Assembly: GCA_023958085.1 (NCBI GenBank)
Contig: JAMLGI010000009.1
Coordinates: forward strand, 48,431 to 112,430
Direction: 5' to 3'
From: Solirubrobacterales bacterium
GTDB taxonomy: Bacteria; Actinomycetota; Thermoleophilia; Solirubrobacterales; 70-9
Length of the DNA: 64,000 nt
The translations under genes were made by a program, and so were the position numbers. This document shows positions 42,226 to 52,202 of the stretch, one piece after another. The stretch's first letter is position 1, and each line of letters starts with the position of its first letter. Under the pieces are notes generated by a model. The model saw nothing but the letters and a program-made list of their open reading frames with translations. It searched no databases and had not been told where the DNA came from.

Positions 42226-42247
42226 GGGAACGAGAGAGGAATCAGGT

Positions 42248-42763
42248 ATGTCGAACGCGCAAGCGAACGGGATCGATGCGGAAGCAAAGGTCAGGGAACT
42301 CGGGCTGGATCTGCCCGACTACTCCAAGACCCCGTACTACGGCCCCAACTACGGGACGATGAAGTCCCATCACCAGGTCGGAAACGTGCTCTATCTGAGC
42401 GGGCACATCCCCGAGTATCCGGACGGAACGGCGCTTCACCCGGGTCATCTCGGCGACGATGTGACGGTCGAACAGGGCTACGAGGCGGCGCGGCTCACCG
42501 CGATCAACTGCCTGGCCGGGATCCGGTACGCGATCGGCGATCTGAATCGGGTGAAGAGCCTGGTCCGTTCACTCAACTTCGTCGTATGCACCCCGGACTT
42601 CTACGAGGTAAACAAGGTCTCCTGCGGAGCAACCGACCTCTTCCTCGAAGTCTTCGGTGAGGAGCGGGGCCTCGGCGGCCGGGCCACGATCGGGGTGACC
42701 AGCCTCGCTGACAATCACTGCTTTGAAAACTGGCTGACCGTGGAGGTAGAGAACGATGAGTGA
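42248..42763 (+). CDS. RidA family (YjgF/YER057c) protein
   Basis: A 171-residue member of the RidA family, whose archetype hydrolyses reactive enamine/imine intermediates to ketoacids plus ammonia. Typical blocks are VGNVLYLSGHIPEYPDG, GYEAARLTAINCLAGI and FYEVNKVSCGATDLFLEVFG. The arginine of the catalytic region seems kept in GGRATIGVTSLADN, though the usual VEIEAIA ending is WLTVEVE. About 40 residues longer than RidA, so probably a specialised subgroup. ATG 42248 follows GAGAGGAA; an upstream ATG would run through the operator. First gene of the liv cluster; overlaps the next gene by 8 bp. Confidence 0.85.
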   Translation: MSNAQANGIDAEAKVRELGLDLPDYSKTPYYGPNYGTMKSHHQVGNVLYLSGHIPEYPDGTALHPGHLGDDVTVEQGYEAARLTAINCLAGIRYAIGDLNRVKSLVRSLNFVVCTPDFYEVNKVSCGATDLFLEVFGEERGLGGRATIGVTSLADNHCFENWLTVEVENDE

Positions 42764-43940
42764 CCACAATCCCGTCCCGACCAAGAGGCTCCGGTCGCGT
42801 CTTGCCCTGGCGTTCGCCGCGATCCTCATGGTTGTGGCTTCCACTGCCCTGGCGGCCTGCGGCACGAGTTCGGACTCGGGCGGCTCCGGAGAAGGCGGGG
42901 ACATCGGCCTCGGCTACACGGCAACCCTCTCCGGTCAGTTCGCCAGCTACGGAACCGAGATGCAGGAGGGTGTCGATCTCGCGGTCAAGGAGATCAACGC
43001 CGAAGGAGGGGTTGACGGAAAGAAGTTCAAGGTCACCTCGGAGGACGACCTCGGCAAGCCCGGCAACGGGCCGGTGATCGCCCAGAAGTTCTGTGACAAC
43101 TCCGACATCCATGCCGTGCTCGGCTACTCCTTCTCGAGCGTCGCCCTGGCCGCGGTCCCGATCTACGACCAGTGCGGACTGCCGGTACTGGCTTCGGCGG
43201 TGACCAGCCCCGAACTCTCCGGATCAAGTCCGTTCTTCTTCCGGAACATTCTCAGTGACAAGTTCCAGGGGCGTGAGATGGGCCTCTACACGGTCAACAC
43301 CCTGGGGCTGAAGCGGATCGCCGTGCTCAACCAGAAGGACGACTACGGGGTCGGAACCGCCGAAGGCTTCATTGCCGGGGTGGAGGAAGCCGGTGGCGAG
43401 ATTCTCAGCCGGGACGAGTACCAGCTCGGCACCACCAGCTTCGACAACCAGTTGACCAAGATCAAGGGTGAGAATCCGGATGCGATCTACATCGGGGGCT
43501 TCTACTCGGAGGCCGCAAAGATCGCCAAGCAGGCCCGGGCGATGGGCATGGACCAGCCGCTGCTCGGTACCGACGGCAGCTTCAGCCCCGATCTCCTGAA
43601 GCTGGGCGGAGCCGACGTCGAGGGAATGTACGTCTACGGGGTGTTCTCCTCGGATTCGGACGATCCCAAGGCGAAGAACTTCGTCAAGCGGTTCAAGGAG
43701 GAGAACGGCAAGGAACCGGCCAGTTGGGCGGCACTGGCGTACGACGCGGTCTACACGATCAAGGCCGCGATCGAGGAGTCCGGCGATTCCTCCCGCGAGG
43801 GGATTGCCGAAGGCCTGAAGAACCTGACCTATGACGGGGTCACCGGGCCGACCTCCTTCGATGAGAACGGTGACCGCAAGGGCAGGGTTCTGTTCATCCA
43901 GGTCAAGAACGGGAAGTTCGTCCTTGCCGACGAGCAGTAA
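42756..43940 (+). CDS. branched-chain amino-acid type (Liv) substrate-binding lipoprotein
   Basis: A 394-residue periplasmic binding protein of the LivK/amide-urea class. It has a lipoprotein signal with lipobox LAACG (Cys about 35), then IGLGYTATLSGQFASYGTEM, GVDLAVKEINAEGGVDGKKF, SDIHAVLGYSFSSVALAAVP and FNDxLTxxK-like TSFDNQLTKIKGENPDAIYI. ATG 42756 has GGAGG about 9 nt upstream and overlaps the ridA stop. A strong stem-loop follows, which may keep this mRNA segment more abundant than the downstream permease genes. The ligand is unknown; the gene context suggests a gamma-glutamyl or amide compound. Confidence 0.92.
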   Translation: MSDHNPVPTKRLRSRLALAFAAILMVVASTALAACGTSSDSGGSGEGGDIGLGYTATLSGQFASYGTEMQEGVDLAVKEINAEGGVDGKKFKVTSEDDLGKPGNGPVIAQKFCDNSDIHAVLGYSFSSVALAAVPIYDQCGLPVLASAVTSPELSGSSPFFFRNILSDKFQGREMGLYTVNTLGLKRIAVLNQKDDYGVGTAEGFIAGVEEAGGEILSRDEYQLGTTSFDNQLTKIKGENPDAIYIGGFYSEAAKIAKQARAMGMDQPLLGTDGSFSPDLLKLGGADVEGMYVYGVFSSDSDDPKAKNFVKRFKEENGKEPASWAALAYDAVYTIKAAIEESGDSSREGIAEGLKNLTYDGVTGPTSFDENGDRKGRVLFIQVKNGKFVLADEQ

Positions 43941-43970
43941 CAACCTCCCGGGAGATCGCCTCCCCCACCA

Positions 43971-43996
43971 CCCCGCGGGCCGGACGGCCCGCGGGG
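43971..43996 (+). terminator. intercistronic stem-loop
   Basis: CCCCGCGGGCC (43971-43981), loop GGAC, GGCCCGCGGGG (43986-43996): 11 perfect GC-rich pairs with a tetraloop and no T-run. It lies between the binding-protein gene and the regulator gene, where partial termination or 3'-end protection would give excess binding protein. Confidence 0.6.
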
Positions 43997-44012
43997 CCCG
44001 GGAGGGGCGGAC

Positions 44013-44717
44013 ATGACCACCAGCTGGGAAGGGGTCCGGGTCGCGGCGACCCAGATCCCCGACGGGCTTTCGGCCACCCTGGAGAAGTTGATCCGGGACG
44101 GGTCGATCCCCCACCAGGAGCGTCTGCCCTCGGAACGGGAGCTGGCCGCCCGGCTGGGTGTCTCCCGGACCTCGCTCCGGGCCTCCCTGCGGGAGCTGGA
44201 GCTCAAGGGCATGGTCGACCGTCGGCCCGGCCGCGGCACCGTGGTGCTGAACCCGGCCGAGACCGGGGTCGGTCCCAGCATGCTTTCCAAGCTGGGCCGT
44301 CCCGAACGCGACATGCGTGAGGTGATGGATCTCCGCATCGTGATCGAGCCGCCGATTGCGGCCCTGGCCGCCGGACGGGCGACCGCCAGGGACATCCGTG
44401 AACTCCACCGGATCGTCGCCGAGATGGAGACCGGGGGGACGGATCGGGCCCCGGAACTGGACATCAACTTTCACCGTCAGATCGCCCGGTCCACCCACAA
44501 TCCGCTGCTGAGCCAGCTGGTCGAGTTTGCCTCGGGCTGGATCGACGAAACCAGACCGCCGGGCGGGTTCAGCGAGCAACGGCTGGCCCGGTCGATCGAG
44601 GCTCACCGCCGGATCGTCGCGGCGATCGAGTCGAGGGACGCCGAGGCCTCCCGACAGGCGATGGCCGATCACATCAAACGAGTCTGGGAACTTCTGGACC
44701 CCGAGGAGGAGGCATGA
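44013..44717 (+). CDS. GntR family (FadR/FCD) transcription regulator
   Basis: A 234-residue repressor-type regulator. The N-terminal winged helix has LPSERELAARLGVSRTSLRA, then LELKGMVDRRPGRGTVV (about 25-85). The C-terminal FCD ligand domain keeps the metal-binding pattern: Asp/His in LDINFHRQI, His in RSIEAHRRIVAAI and His in AMADHIKRVW. FCD regulators usually bind carboxylic acids. ATG 44013 follows GGGAGGGG. It overlaps livH by 4 bp. It probably binds the palindrome at 42203 and releases it in response to the transported compound. Confidence 0.9.
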   Translation: MTTSWEGVRVAATQIPDGLSATLEKLIRDGSIPHQERLPSERELAARLGVSRTSLRASLRELELKGMVDRRPGRGTVVLNPAETGVGPSMLSKLGRPERDMREVMDLRIVIEPPIAALAAGRATARDIRELHRIVAEMETGGTDRAPELDINFHRQIARSTHNPLLSQLVEFASGWIDETRPPGGFSEQRLARSIEAHRRIVAAIESRDAEASRQAMADHIKRVWELLDPEEEA

Positions 44718-45622
44718 CCCAGTATCTGCTGAACGGTCTGATGCTAGGCGGAATCTACGGGCTGATGGCGGTCGCCTACAGCCTCGTCTACGGCGTGCTC
44801 GGCCTGGTCAACTTCGCTTTCGGCGAGATCTTCATGTTCGGTGCGTTCATCGCGCTGTTCGCGATGCAGGGGGAGATCCCCTTCGTCGACACGCAGATCG
44901 GTTTCATCGACGTCGGATTCCCGCTGGCTCTGCTGGTCGGGATCGTGGCCGCCGGCCTGCTCGGTGTGCTGGTCGAGAGGGTTGCCTACAAGCCGTTGCG
45001 TTCAGCCCCGATCCTCACCATGCTGATCGCGACCATTGCCGCCTCGCTGGTGCTCAGATCGCTGGCCCAGATCATCTTCGGGGACAACCAGCACCCGTTT
45101 CCGGATCCGGTGGCCGGAGACCCGGTCGAGATCTTCGGCACGATGGTCAGTCGGATCGACCTCCTGATCATGGCGGTCGGGGCAGCCGTAATGGTCGCAA
45201 TCTCTCTGGTGATCGGAAAGACCTCGCTCGGTCGGGGGATCCGGGCTACCGCCCAGGATCCCGACACTGCCCGCCTGATGGGCATCAGCGTCGACCGGGT
45301 GATCGTCTCGACCTTTCTGATCGGCAGCATGCTGGCCGGACTGGCCGGGGTCCTCTACGCCGCCAAGTACCAGTTCGTGGATCCGATCATGGGGTTCCTG
45401 CCCTCCCTGAAGGCCCTGGTGGCGGCGGTCGTCGGCGGCATCGGGAACGTCCCCGGGGCGTTCATCGGAGGAATCATGATCGGGCTGATCGAGGCGCTGG
45501 CCGGGGGCTACATCCCGGGTGGATCGGCCTGGCGTGATGCGATCGTCTTCGTCGTCCTCGGCGTGATGCTCTGGGTCAGACCCCAGGGCCTGCTGGGGGT
45601 CCGGGTGGTGGAGCGCGCATGA
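44714..45622 (+). CDS. livH: branched-chain amino-acid type ABC permease LivH
   Basis: A 302-residue membrane subunit with eight hydrophobic segments. Typical LivH blocks are LLNGLMLGGIYGLMAVAYSL, GVLGLVNFAFGEIFMFGAF, RSAPILTMLIATIAASLVLR, RATAQDPDTARLMGI-like (IRATAQDPDTARLMGISVDR) and VVGGIGNVPGAFIGGIMIGL. It overlaps the regulator gene by 4 bp and the fused LivM-LivG gene by 4 bp. The symbol reflects family, not proven leucine transport. Confidence 0.92.
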   Translation: MTQYLLNGLMLGGIYGLMAVAYSLVYGVLGLVNFAFGEIFMFGAFIALFAMQGEIPFVDTQIGFIDVGFPLALLVGIVAAGLLGVLVERVAYKPLRSAPILTMLIATIAASLVLRSLAQIIFGDNQHPFPDPVAGDPVEIFGTMVSRIDLLIMAVGAAVMVAISLVIGKTSLGRGIRATAQDPDTARLMGISVDRVIVSTFLIGSMLAGLAGVLYAAKYQFVDPIMGFLPSLKALVAAVVGGIGNVPGAFIGGIMIGLIEALAGGYIPGGSAWRDAIVFVVLGVMLWVRPQGLLGVRVVERA

Positions 45623-47505
45623 ACCCGGCTGCCGTTCCCGAACTCGCAGGTGCTCCGCCTTCGGGCCGCGGCGGGCTTGTCTCCCGCCTGCTGCTTCCCG
45701 CCTTCCTGGCGATCATCGTGCTGATGCCGATGATGATCACCTCGGATCGCTGGATGCGGGTGCTGCTGCTGGTCGTGATCTACGTGGTCCTCGCCTCCGG
45801 GCTGAACCTGCTGGTCGGATACGCCGGCCTGCTCGACCTGGGGTACATCGCATTCTTTGCGGTCGGTGCCTACTTCACCTCGATCATCACGGTGAAACTG
45901 GCGATGGACACCTTCGGGATGGCGAGCGGCGACCTCTGGTGGCTCTTCTTCGTCAACCTGGCGCTGGCCGGGTTCTTCACCGCCGGGATCGGGGTGATCC
46001 TCGGCTATCCGACCCTGCGGGCCAGAGGTGACTACCTGGCGATCATGACCCTCGCGTTCGGCGAGGTCGTCCGGCTGATTGCGATCAACTGGACCGGACT
46101 GACCAACGGGCCGATCGGGATCCGGGACGTGCCGACCGTCCAGATCGCCGGACAGGAACTGCTCGATCCGTTCTACCTCTACTACGTGGCGGTGGCGATC
46201 GCGGCGCTTGCCCTGTTCGCGATCTACCGCCTGGTGGCCTCACACATCGGCCGCGCCTGGGTGGCGATCAGGGAGGACGAGCTGGTCGCCGAGTGCATGG
46301 GCGTGAACACCCACCGTTACAAGCTGCTGGCCTACGCCAGCGGAGCATTCTTCGCGGGGACGATCGGGGTCTTCTTCGCCCACACCCAGCAGTTCATCAA
46401 CCCGGACAGCTTCACCCTTGAGGACAACCTGCTGGTGCTCTCCCTGGTCATTCTCGGCGGAGCGGGCACGATGTGGGGTCCCGTGGTCGGCGCCTCGATC
46501 TGGATCCTGTTCCAGGAGTGGGCTTCCGATCAGGCGCTGGTCCAGGAGTACCCCCAGCTCCGGATGCTGGCGCTCGGGGTGTTGATCCTGGTGGTGATCC
46601 GCTTCCTGCCCCGCGGGATCGTTCACCAGCGGCCCCGGCTCGGTTTCGGGGTGGGCCAGCCGTGGTGGCGCCGCAAGGGTGAAGCGACCCTGCTGGCCGA
46701 CACCGGTGACGAGCCGCCGCTCAAGTCGCGTGCCCCGGACGGATCGGTTCTGCTCAAGGGCACGGATCTCTCCTGCTCCTTCGGTGGCGTCCAGGCCCTC
46801 CAGGGCATCGATCTCGAGGTCCGGTCCGGCGAGGTCCTCGGCGTGATCGGTCCCAACGGGGCCGGCAAATCCACTCTGTTCAACGTGCTTTCGGGGGTCG
46901 CCGCCCGGGATGGAGGGGAGCTTGAGATCAACGGTGAGCCGGTCGAACGGGAGCGCCCCAGTGACACCCATCGCCGGGGTCTCGCCCGGACCTTTCAGAA
47001 CATCCGGGTGATGCCCCAGATGACCGTTGCCGAGAATCTCCTGGTCGGGGCTCACGATGAAGTCCGGGCAAACCCGATCTCGGTGGTGCTCCGCAAGCGC
47101 CGGGTCCGGGAGGCCGAACACCGGGCCCATCTCGAGGCTCGCGATGCGCTGGACTTCGTCGGGGTCGGGGGGAAGGCAGGGACCGAGGTGACCGCCCTCT
47201 CATACGGTGACAAGCGGCGCACCGAGATCGCCCGAGCACTCATGGGAGATCCCCGGATCGTCCTCCTCGACGAGCCCGCGGCCGGTATGAACCCGTCCGA
47301 AACCGCCGAACTGGGCAACCTGATCGCGGCGATGAAGGAACGCGGCCTGGCGGTGGTCCTGATCGAGCACGACATGGGCATGCTGATGTCGGTTTCCGAC
47401 CGGGTTCTGGTGCTGAATCACGGAGTCAAGATCGCCGAGGGAACCCCGGCTGAGATCCAGCAGCATCCCGAAGTTCTGGCGGCCTACCTCGGGGATGAGG
47501 TCTGA
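45619..47505 (+). CDS. livM-livG: LivM permease fused to LivG ATPase
   Basis: A 628-residue fusion. Residues about 20-340 are LivM, with VVLASGLNLLVGYAGLLDLG, FFAVGAYFTSI, PTLRARGDYLAIMTLAFGEV and IGRAWVAIREDELVAECMGV. A 35-residue linker follows. Residues about 375-628 are LivG: Walker A GPNGAGKST, LARTFQNIRVMPQMTV, ALSYGDKRRTEIARAL (the LivG-type signature variant), VLLLDEPAAGMNP and LIEHDMGMLMSVSDRV. One frame spans both with no internal stop. Fusion fixes permease and ATPase stoichiometry. It ends overlapping livF by 1 bp. Confidence 0.93.
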   Translation: MNPAAVPELAGAPPSGRGGLVSRLLLPAFLAIIVLMPMMITSDRWMRVLLLVVIYVVLASGLNLLVGYAGLLDLGYIAFFAVGAYFTSIITVKLAMDTFGMASGDLWWLFFVNLALAGFFTAGIGVILGYPTLRARGDYLAIMTLAFGEVVRLIAINWTGLTNGPIGIRDVPTVQIAGQELLDPFYLYYVAVAIAALALFAIYRLVASHIGRAWVAIREDELVAECMGVNTHRYKLLAYASGAFFAGTIGVFFAHTQQFINPDSFTLEDNLLVLSLVILGGAGTMWGPVVGASIWILFQEWASDQALVQEYPQLRMLALGVLILVVIRFLPRGIVHQRPRLGFGVGQPWWRRKGEATLLADTGDEPPLKSRAPDGSVLLKGTDLSCSFGGVQALQGIDLEVRSGEVLGVIGPNGAGKSTLFNVLSGVAARDGGELEINGEPVERERPSDTHRRGLARTFQNIRVMPQMTVAENLLVGAHDEVRANPISVVLRKRRVREAEHRAHLEARDALDFVGVGGKAGTEVTALSYGDKRRTEIARALMGDPRIVLLDEPAAGMNPSETAELGNLIAAMKERGLAVVLIEHDMGMLMSVSDRVLVLNHGVKIAEGTPAEIQQHPEVLAAYLGDEV

Positions 47506-48209
47506 TGCTTCAGGTGAAGGACCTGCGGGTCGGATACGACGGGAACGAGGCTCTGAAGGGCGTCTCGCTGGAGATCGGCAGCGGCGAGCTGGTCGCCCTG
47601 ATCGGCGCCAACGGGGCGGGCAAGACCACTCTGCTCAGGACGATCTCGGGTCTGCACCGCCCGATCTCGGGAACGATCGAGTTTGCGGGAGAGTCGGTGC
47701 TTTCCCGGTCTCCGGAAGGGCTCGCCCGGGACGGGCTGGTTCACGTTCCCGAGGGAAGAAACGTCTTTCCCCGGATGTCGGTGAAGGAGAATCTGCTGGT
47801 TGCTGCCTGGCGGCGGCGGAGCGGCGTGGCCGAGGACATGGACCGGATCCACGACCTTTTCCCGGTTCTGGCCGAACGTCAGAACCAGCACGCGTACACG
47901 CTCTCGGGAGGCGAGCAGCAGATGCTGGCGATCGGACGGGCGATGATGCGGCAGCCAAGGCTGCTGATGCTGGACGAACCGTCGATGGGTCTGGCTCCGA
48001 AGATCACGCGTGAGGTGTTTGACCTGATCCGGCAGATCCACTCCTCCGGGACCCCGGTTCTGCTGGTCGAACAGAACGCGAAATCGGCTCTTGGCCTTGC
48101 CGATCGGGCCTATGTGCTTGCCACCGGTGAGGTGGTGGCTTCCGGCTCGCCGAAGGACCTGATGGAAAGCGACACGATCCAGCGTGCCTACCTGGGAGGA
48201 GACGAGTGA
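47505..48209 (+). CDS. livF: branched-chain amino-acid type ABC ATPase LivF
   Basis: A 234-residue second ATPase of the Liv system. It has Walker A GANGAGKTTLLRTISG, LVHVPEGRNVFPRMSVKENL (typical LivF), signature LSGGEQQMLAIGRAM, Walker B LLMLDEPSMGLAPKI and LLVEQNAKSALGLADRAYVL. Full length. Its ATG overlaps the last base of the LivM-LivG stop, and its own stop overlaps the start of the gamma-glutamyltransferase-family gene, so transport and enzyme genes are coupled. Confidence 0.94.
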   Translation: MLQVKDLRVGYDGNEALKGVSLEIGSGELVALIGANGAGKTTLLRTISGLHRPISGTIEFAGESVLSRSPEGLARDGLVHVPEGRNVFPRMSVKENLLVAAWRRRSGVAEDMDRIHDLFPVLAERQNQHAYTLSGGEQQMLAIGRAMMRQPRLLMLDEPSMGLAPKITREVFDLIRQIHSSGTPVLLVEQNAKSALGLADRAYVLATGEVVASGSPKDLMESDTIQRAYLGGDE

Positions 48210-49783
48210 TGGACTTCAAGTGTGCGATTGCGGCGCCCCACACGCTTGCGACCGAGGCCGGCGAGAAGGCGGTTCGGGACGGTGGAAACGCGATCGATGC
48301 GGCGCTTGCGGCGGCGGCGGCCCTCACCGTGGTCTACCCGCACATGTGCTCGATCGGCGGGGATCTCTTCGCCCTTGTCGGGCTTCCCGGCGGCGAGGTC
48401 GTCGCGGTCGACGGGAGTGGCGCCGCGGCGGCGGGGGTTGACGCCGAGGCGCTGGCCGGACGGTACGGCGAGATGCCCACCGGGGGGATCGACACGGTAA
48501 CCGTCCCCGGGGTCCTCTCCGGCTGGGACGAGGTCGCTTCGCTCGGCTCGGTTCGGGGTTCTGCCGGGTACGTGGAGGCGGCGGCCGCCTTCGCTGCGGA
48601 CGGAGTCCCGGTTGCCCCGTCGCTGGCCGAGGCGATCCTCCAGGATCGGGCCTCGATCTCAACCGATGAAGGGATGCGGGCGATCTTCGCCCGCGACGGC
48701 AAGCAGCTCGGTGTCGGCGACCCGCTGATCCAGCCCGAACTGGCCGAGAGCCTGCGGCAGATTGCCGCCGAGGGAGCCGGTGCCTTCTACCGGGGGTCGC
48801 TGGGCAGCCGGTTCCTGGAGGGCCTCAACCGGCTCGGTTCGCCCCTTTCTCGCGAAGACCTGGCCGAACACCGAGCTACCCGATCCGGCCCGCTGAGCGG
48901 GCAGTTCGGCGGACTCGAGGTGATGACCTCTCCGCCCGGATCCCAGGGGTTCGTGCTGCTCGAAATGCTGCAGGCGATCGAAGTTTCCGGGCGGGACGAC
49001 CTGCTCGGAGACGGGGCGGGGCTGCTCGCCTGGATTGCGAGGCTCGCGTCGGCCGACCGGGATCGTCATCTCGCCGATCCCGGATTCGCCGACGTTCCGC
49101 TCGCGGAGCTGCTTTCGCCCGAATACGCTGCGGAGCTGGTGTCCAGGGCCGAGTCGGCCCCCGGTCAGGAGCGGTCGCTCCCACCCCAGCCACCCCGGCC
49201 GACCGGAGACACCGTCGCGGTGGTCGCCGCCGACTCCGACGGGCGGGCGGTCTCCCTGATCCAGAGCGTGTTCCACGCATTTGGATCGGGGATCCTCGAA
49301 CCCGCGACCGGGATAATCTCCCACAACCGTGGCGCCTGTTTCTCACTTGACCCGTCCTCACCCAACCGGATTGCCCCCGGCAAGCGTCCGGCCCACACCC
49401 TGATGCCGGTGCTGGTCCGGGACGAAGGCGGACGACTCTCCGCCCACGGGACGATGGGCGGCCGGGCCCAGCCCCAGATCCACACCCAGCTGCTGTTGCG
49501 GCGGCTGGCCGGCAGTGATCCCGGCCGGGCGGTTGCTGCGCCGCGGTTCGTGGTCGGTGGTCTCGACGCCGGGTCCGAGCTCGATCTGATCTACGCCGAG
49601 GACGACCTCGACCCCGGGGCGGCAGCCGCCCTCGAACGGTCGGGGCTGGAAATGCGTGCCGGCGGAGTGCTCGACGAGATCGTCGGACATACCGCCCTGG
49701 CCGTGAGCACCGACACCGGGCTCCGGGCCGCCAGCGACCCTCGCGCGGACGGCAGTGCGGGCACGGTCGAAAGGGGCGGATGA
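48209..49783 (+). CDS. gamma-glutamyltransferase family protein (YwrD-like)
   Basis: A 524-residue Ntn-hydrolase proenzyme of the GGT family. Blocks are HTLATEAGEKAVRDGGNAID, MCSIGGDLFAL, VPGVLSGWDEV and the autoprocessing/nucleophile site TGDTVAVVAADSDGRAVSLI, where the Thr of GDT would become the new N-terminus. Then FGSGILEPATGIISHNRG and PGKRPAHTLMPV. GDT rather than TTH marks the YwrD-like branch, often of unclear substrate. No signal peptide, so it acts inside the cell. ATG 48209 has GGAGGA at 9 nt; GTG 48206 is the alternative. Likely hydrolyses the compound imported by the Liv system. Confidence 0.88.
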   Translation: MDFKCAIAAPHTLATEAGEKAVRDGGNAIDAALAAAAALTVVYPHMCSIGGDLFALVGLPGGEVVAVDGSGAAAAGVDAEALAGRYGEMPTGGIDTVTVPGVLSGWDEVASLGSVRGSAGYVEAAAAFAADGVPVAPSLAEAILQDRASISTDEGMRAIFARDGKQLGVGDPLIQPELAESLRQIAAEGAGAFYRGSLGSRFLEGLNRLGSPLSREDLAEHRATRSGPLSGQFGGLEVMTSPPGSQGFVLLEMLQAIEVSGRDDLLGDGAGLLAWIARLASADRDRHLADPGFADVPLAELLSPEYAAELVSRAESAPGQERSLPPQPPRPTGDTVAVVAADSDGRAVSLIQSVFHAFGSGILEPATGIISHNRGACFSLDPSSPNRIAPGKRPAHTLMPVLVRDEGGRLSAHGTMGGRAQPQIHTQLLLRRLAGSDPGRAVAAPRFVVGGLDAGSELDLIYAEDDLDPGAAAALERSGLEMRAGGVLDEIVGHTALAVSTDTGLRAASDPRADGSAGTVERGG

Positions 49784-50169
49784 GCGTGCAGGAGGCGGCT
49801 GCCGGCGGCGAAGGCGCCGGGCGGTTCTACCTGGCGATCGGCCTGATCGGCGGGCTGCTCTCCGGGCTGCTCGGGATCGGCGGGGGCACGGTGATGGTCC
49901 CGTTGATGGTGCTCTGGCTGGGAACTGCCCAGCGCGAGGCGCATGCGCTCAGTCTCGCCGCAATCATTCCGATCAGCCTGGTCGCCGTAGCGGTGTACGG
50001 GCAGGCCGGCAAGGTCGACCCGCTGGCCGCGCTCGCCTTGACCCTCGGTGCGATCTTCGGAGCCAGGGTGGGGGCCGGGCTGCTGGCCAAGGCTTCCGAG
50101 CGTCCGCTCAAGTTCGCCTTCGGGTTCTTCCTTCTGGTTGCCGCCCTTCTACTCGTCCTGGAGCCCTGA
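49780..50169 (+). CDS. half-size TauE/SafE-type membrane protein A
   Basis: A 129-residue membrane protein equal to one repeat of the TauE/SafE (sulfite/organosulfonate exporter) family, which is normally about 250 residues with two such repeats. It has LIGGLLSGLLGIGGGTVMVP, then LWLGTAQREAHALSLAAIIP and GAIFGARVGAGLLAKASERP, with about four hydrophobic segments. It overlaps the GGT-family gene by ATGA and is followed after 1 bp by a second half-size gene, so the two probably assemble as a heterodimer. Confidence 0.82.
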   Translation: MSVQEAAAGGEGAGRFYLAIGLIGGLLSGLLGIGGGTVMVPLMVLWLGTAQREAHALSLAAIIPISLVAVAVYGQAGKVDPLAALALTLGAIFGARVGAGLLAKASERPLKFAFGFFLLVAALLLVLEP

Positions 50170-50170
50170 G

Positions 50171-50614
50171 ATGGATTTCTCGCCATTCCTGATCGTGCTG
50201 GTGGCCTTCGGCGTGATGAGCGGCACCCTGGCCGGGCTGCTTGGCGTGGGCGGCGGCATCTTCATGGTTCCCTTTCTCGTTCTCGCGGTCGGCCTGACCC
50301 AGCAGGAGGCGCAGGCAACCTCCCTCCTGGTCGTGCTTCCGACCGCGGTGGTGGCGACCTGGTCCCTGCACCGAAGTGGCGTGGTGGATCTGCGGAAAGC
50401 CCTGAAGATCGGCTTGAGCGGAATCGTCGGCAGCGTCGCCGGGGCGGCGCTCGCACTTCACCTCCCCGGGCAGGTCCTGAAGATCTGCTTCGCGATCCTG
50501 CTGGTGATCGTCGGCGTCAAGCTGCTTCGTGACGCTCAGAAGATGAAACCTGGCCAGAAGGGGCCGCCTCGGCCCGGTGACCATGTCGTTCCCGCCGACT
50601 CGGTCGAGCCATGA
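50171..50614 (+). CDS. half-size TauE/SafE-type membrane protein B
   Basis: A 147-residue membrane protein equivalent to a single TauE/SafE repeat: VAFGVMSGTLAGLLGVGGGI, FMVPFLVLAVGLTQQEAQATS, LRKALKIGLSGIVGSVAGAA and CFAILLVIVGVKLLRDAQK. A 25-residue polar tail ends it. ATG 50171 is one base after the stop of the first half-gene; the longer frame from 50048 lies inside that gene and is rejected. Each half carries its own GLLGxGGG motif, so neither is a mere fragment. Sulfur-compound or carboxylate export is a family-based guess. Confidence 0.82.
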   Translation: MDFSPFLIVLVAFGVMSGTLAGLLGVGGGIFMVPFLVLAVGLTQQEAQATSLLVVLPTAVVATWSLHRSGVVDLRKALKIGLSGIVGSVAGAALALHLPGQVLKICFAILLVIVGVKLLRDAQKMKPGQKGPPRPGDHVVPADSVEP

Positions 50615-50646
50615 GTGGCGCGACGTCATTGCGGACCCGGACCGTC

Positions 50647-50652
50647 TAGCCT
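50647..50652 (+). promoter_or_regulatory. -10 box of the VOC gene
   Basis: TAGCCT, 6 nt before the GTG at 50659; leaderless spacing. Confidence 0.45.
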
Positions 50653-50658
50653 GCCAGC

Positions 50659-52174
<1,516 letters not shown>

Positions 52175-52202
52175 CCCGGACCGAGCAGCGGATCACGGAC
52201 AG

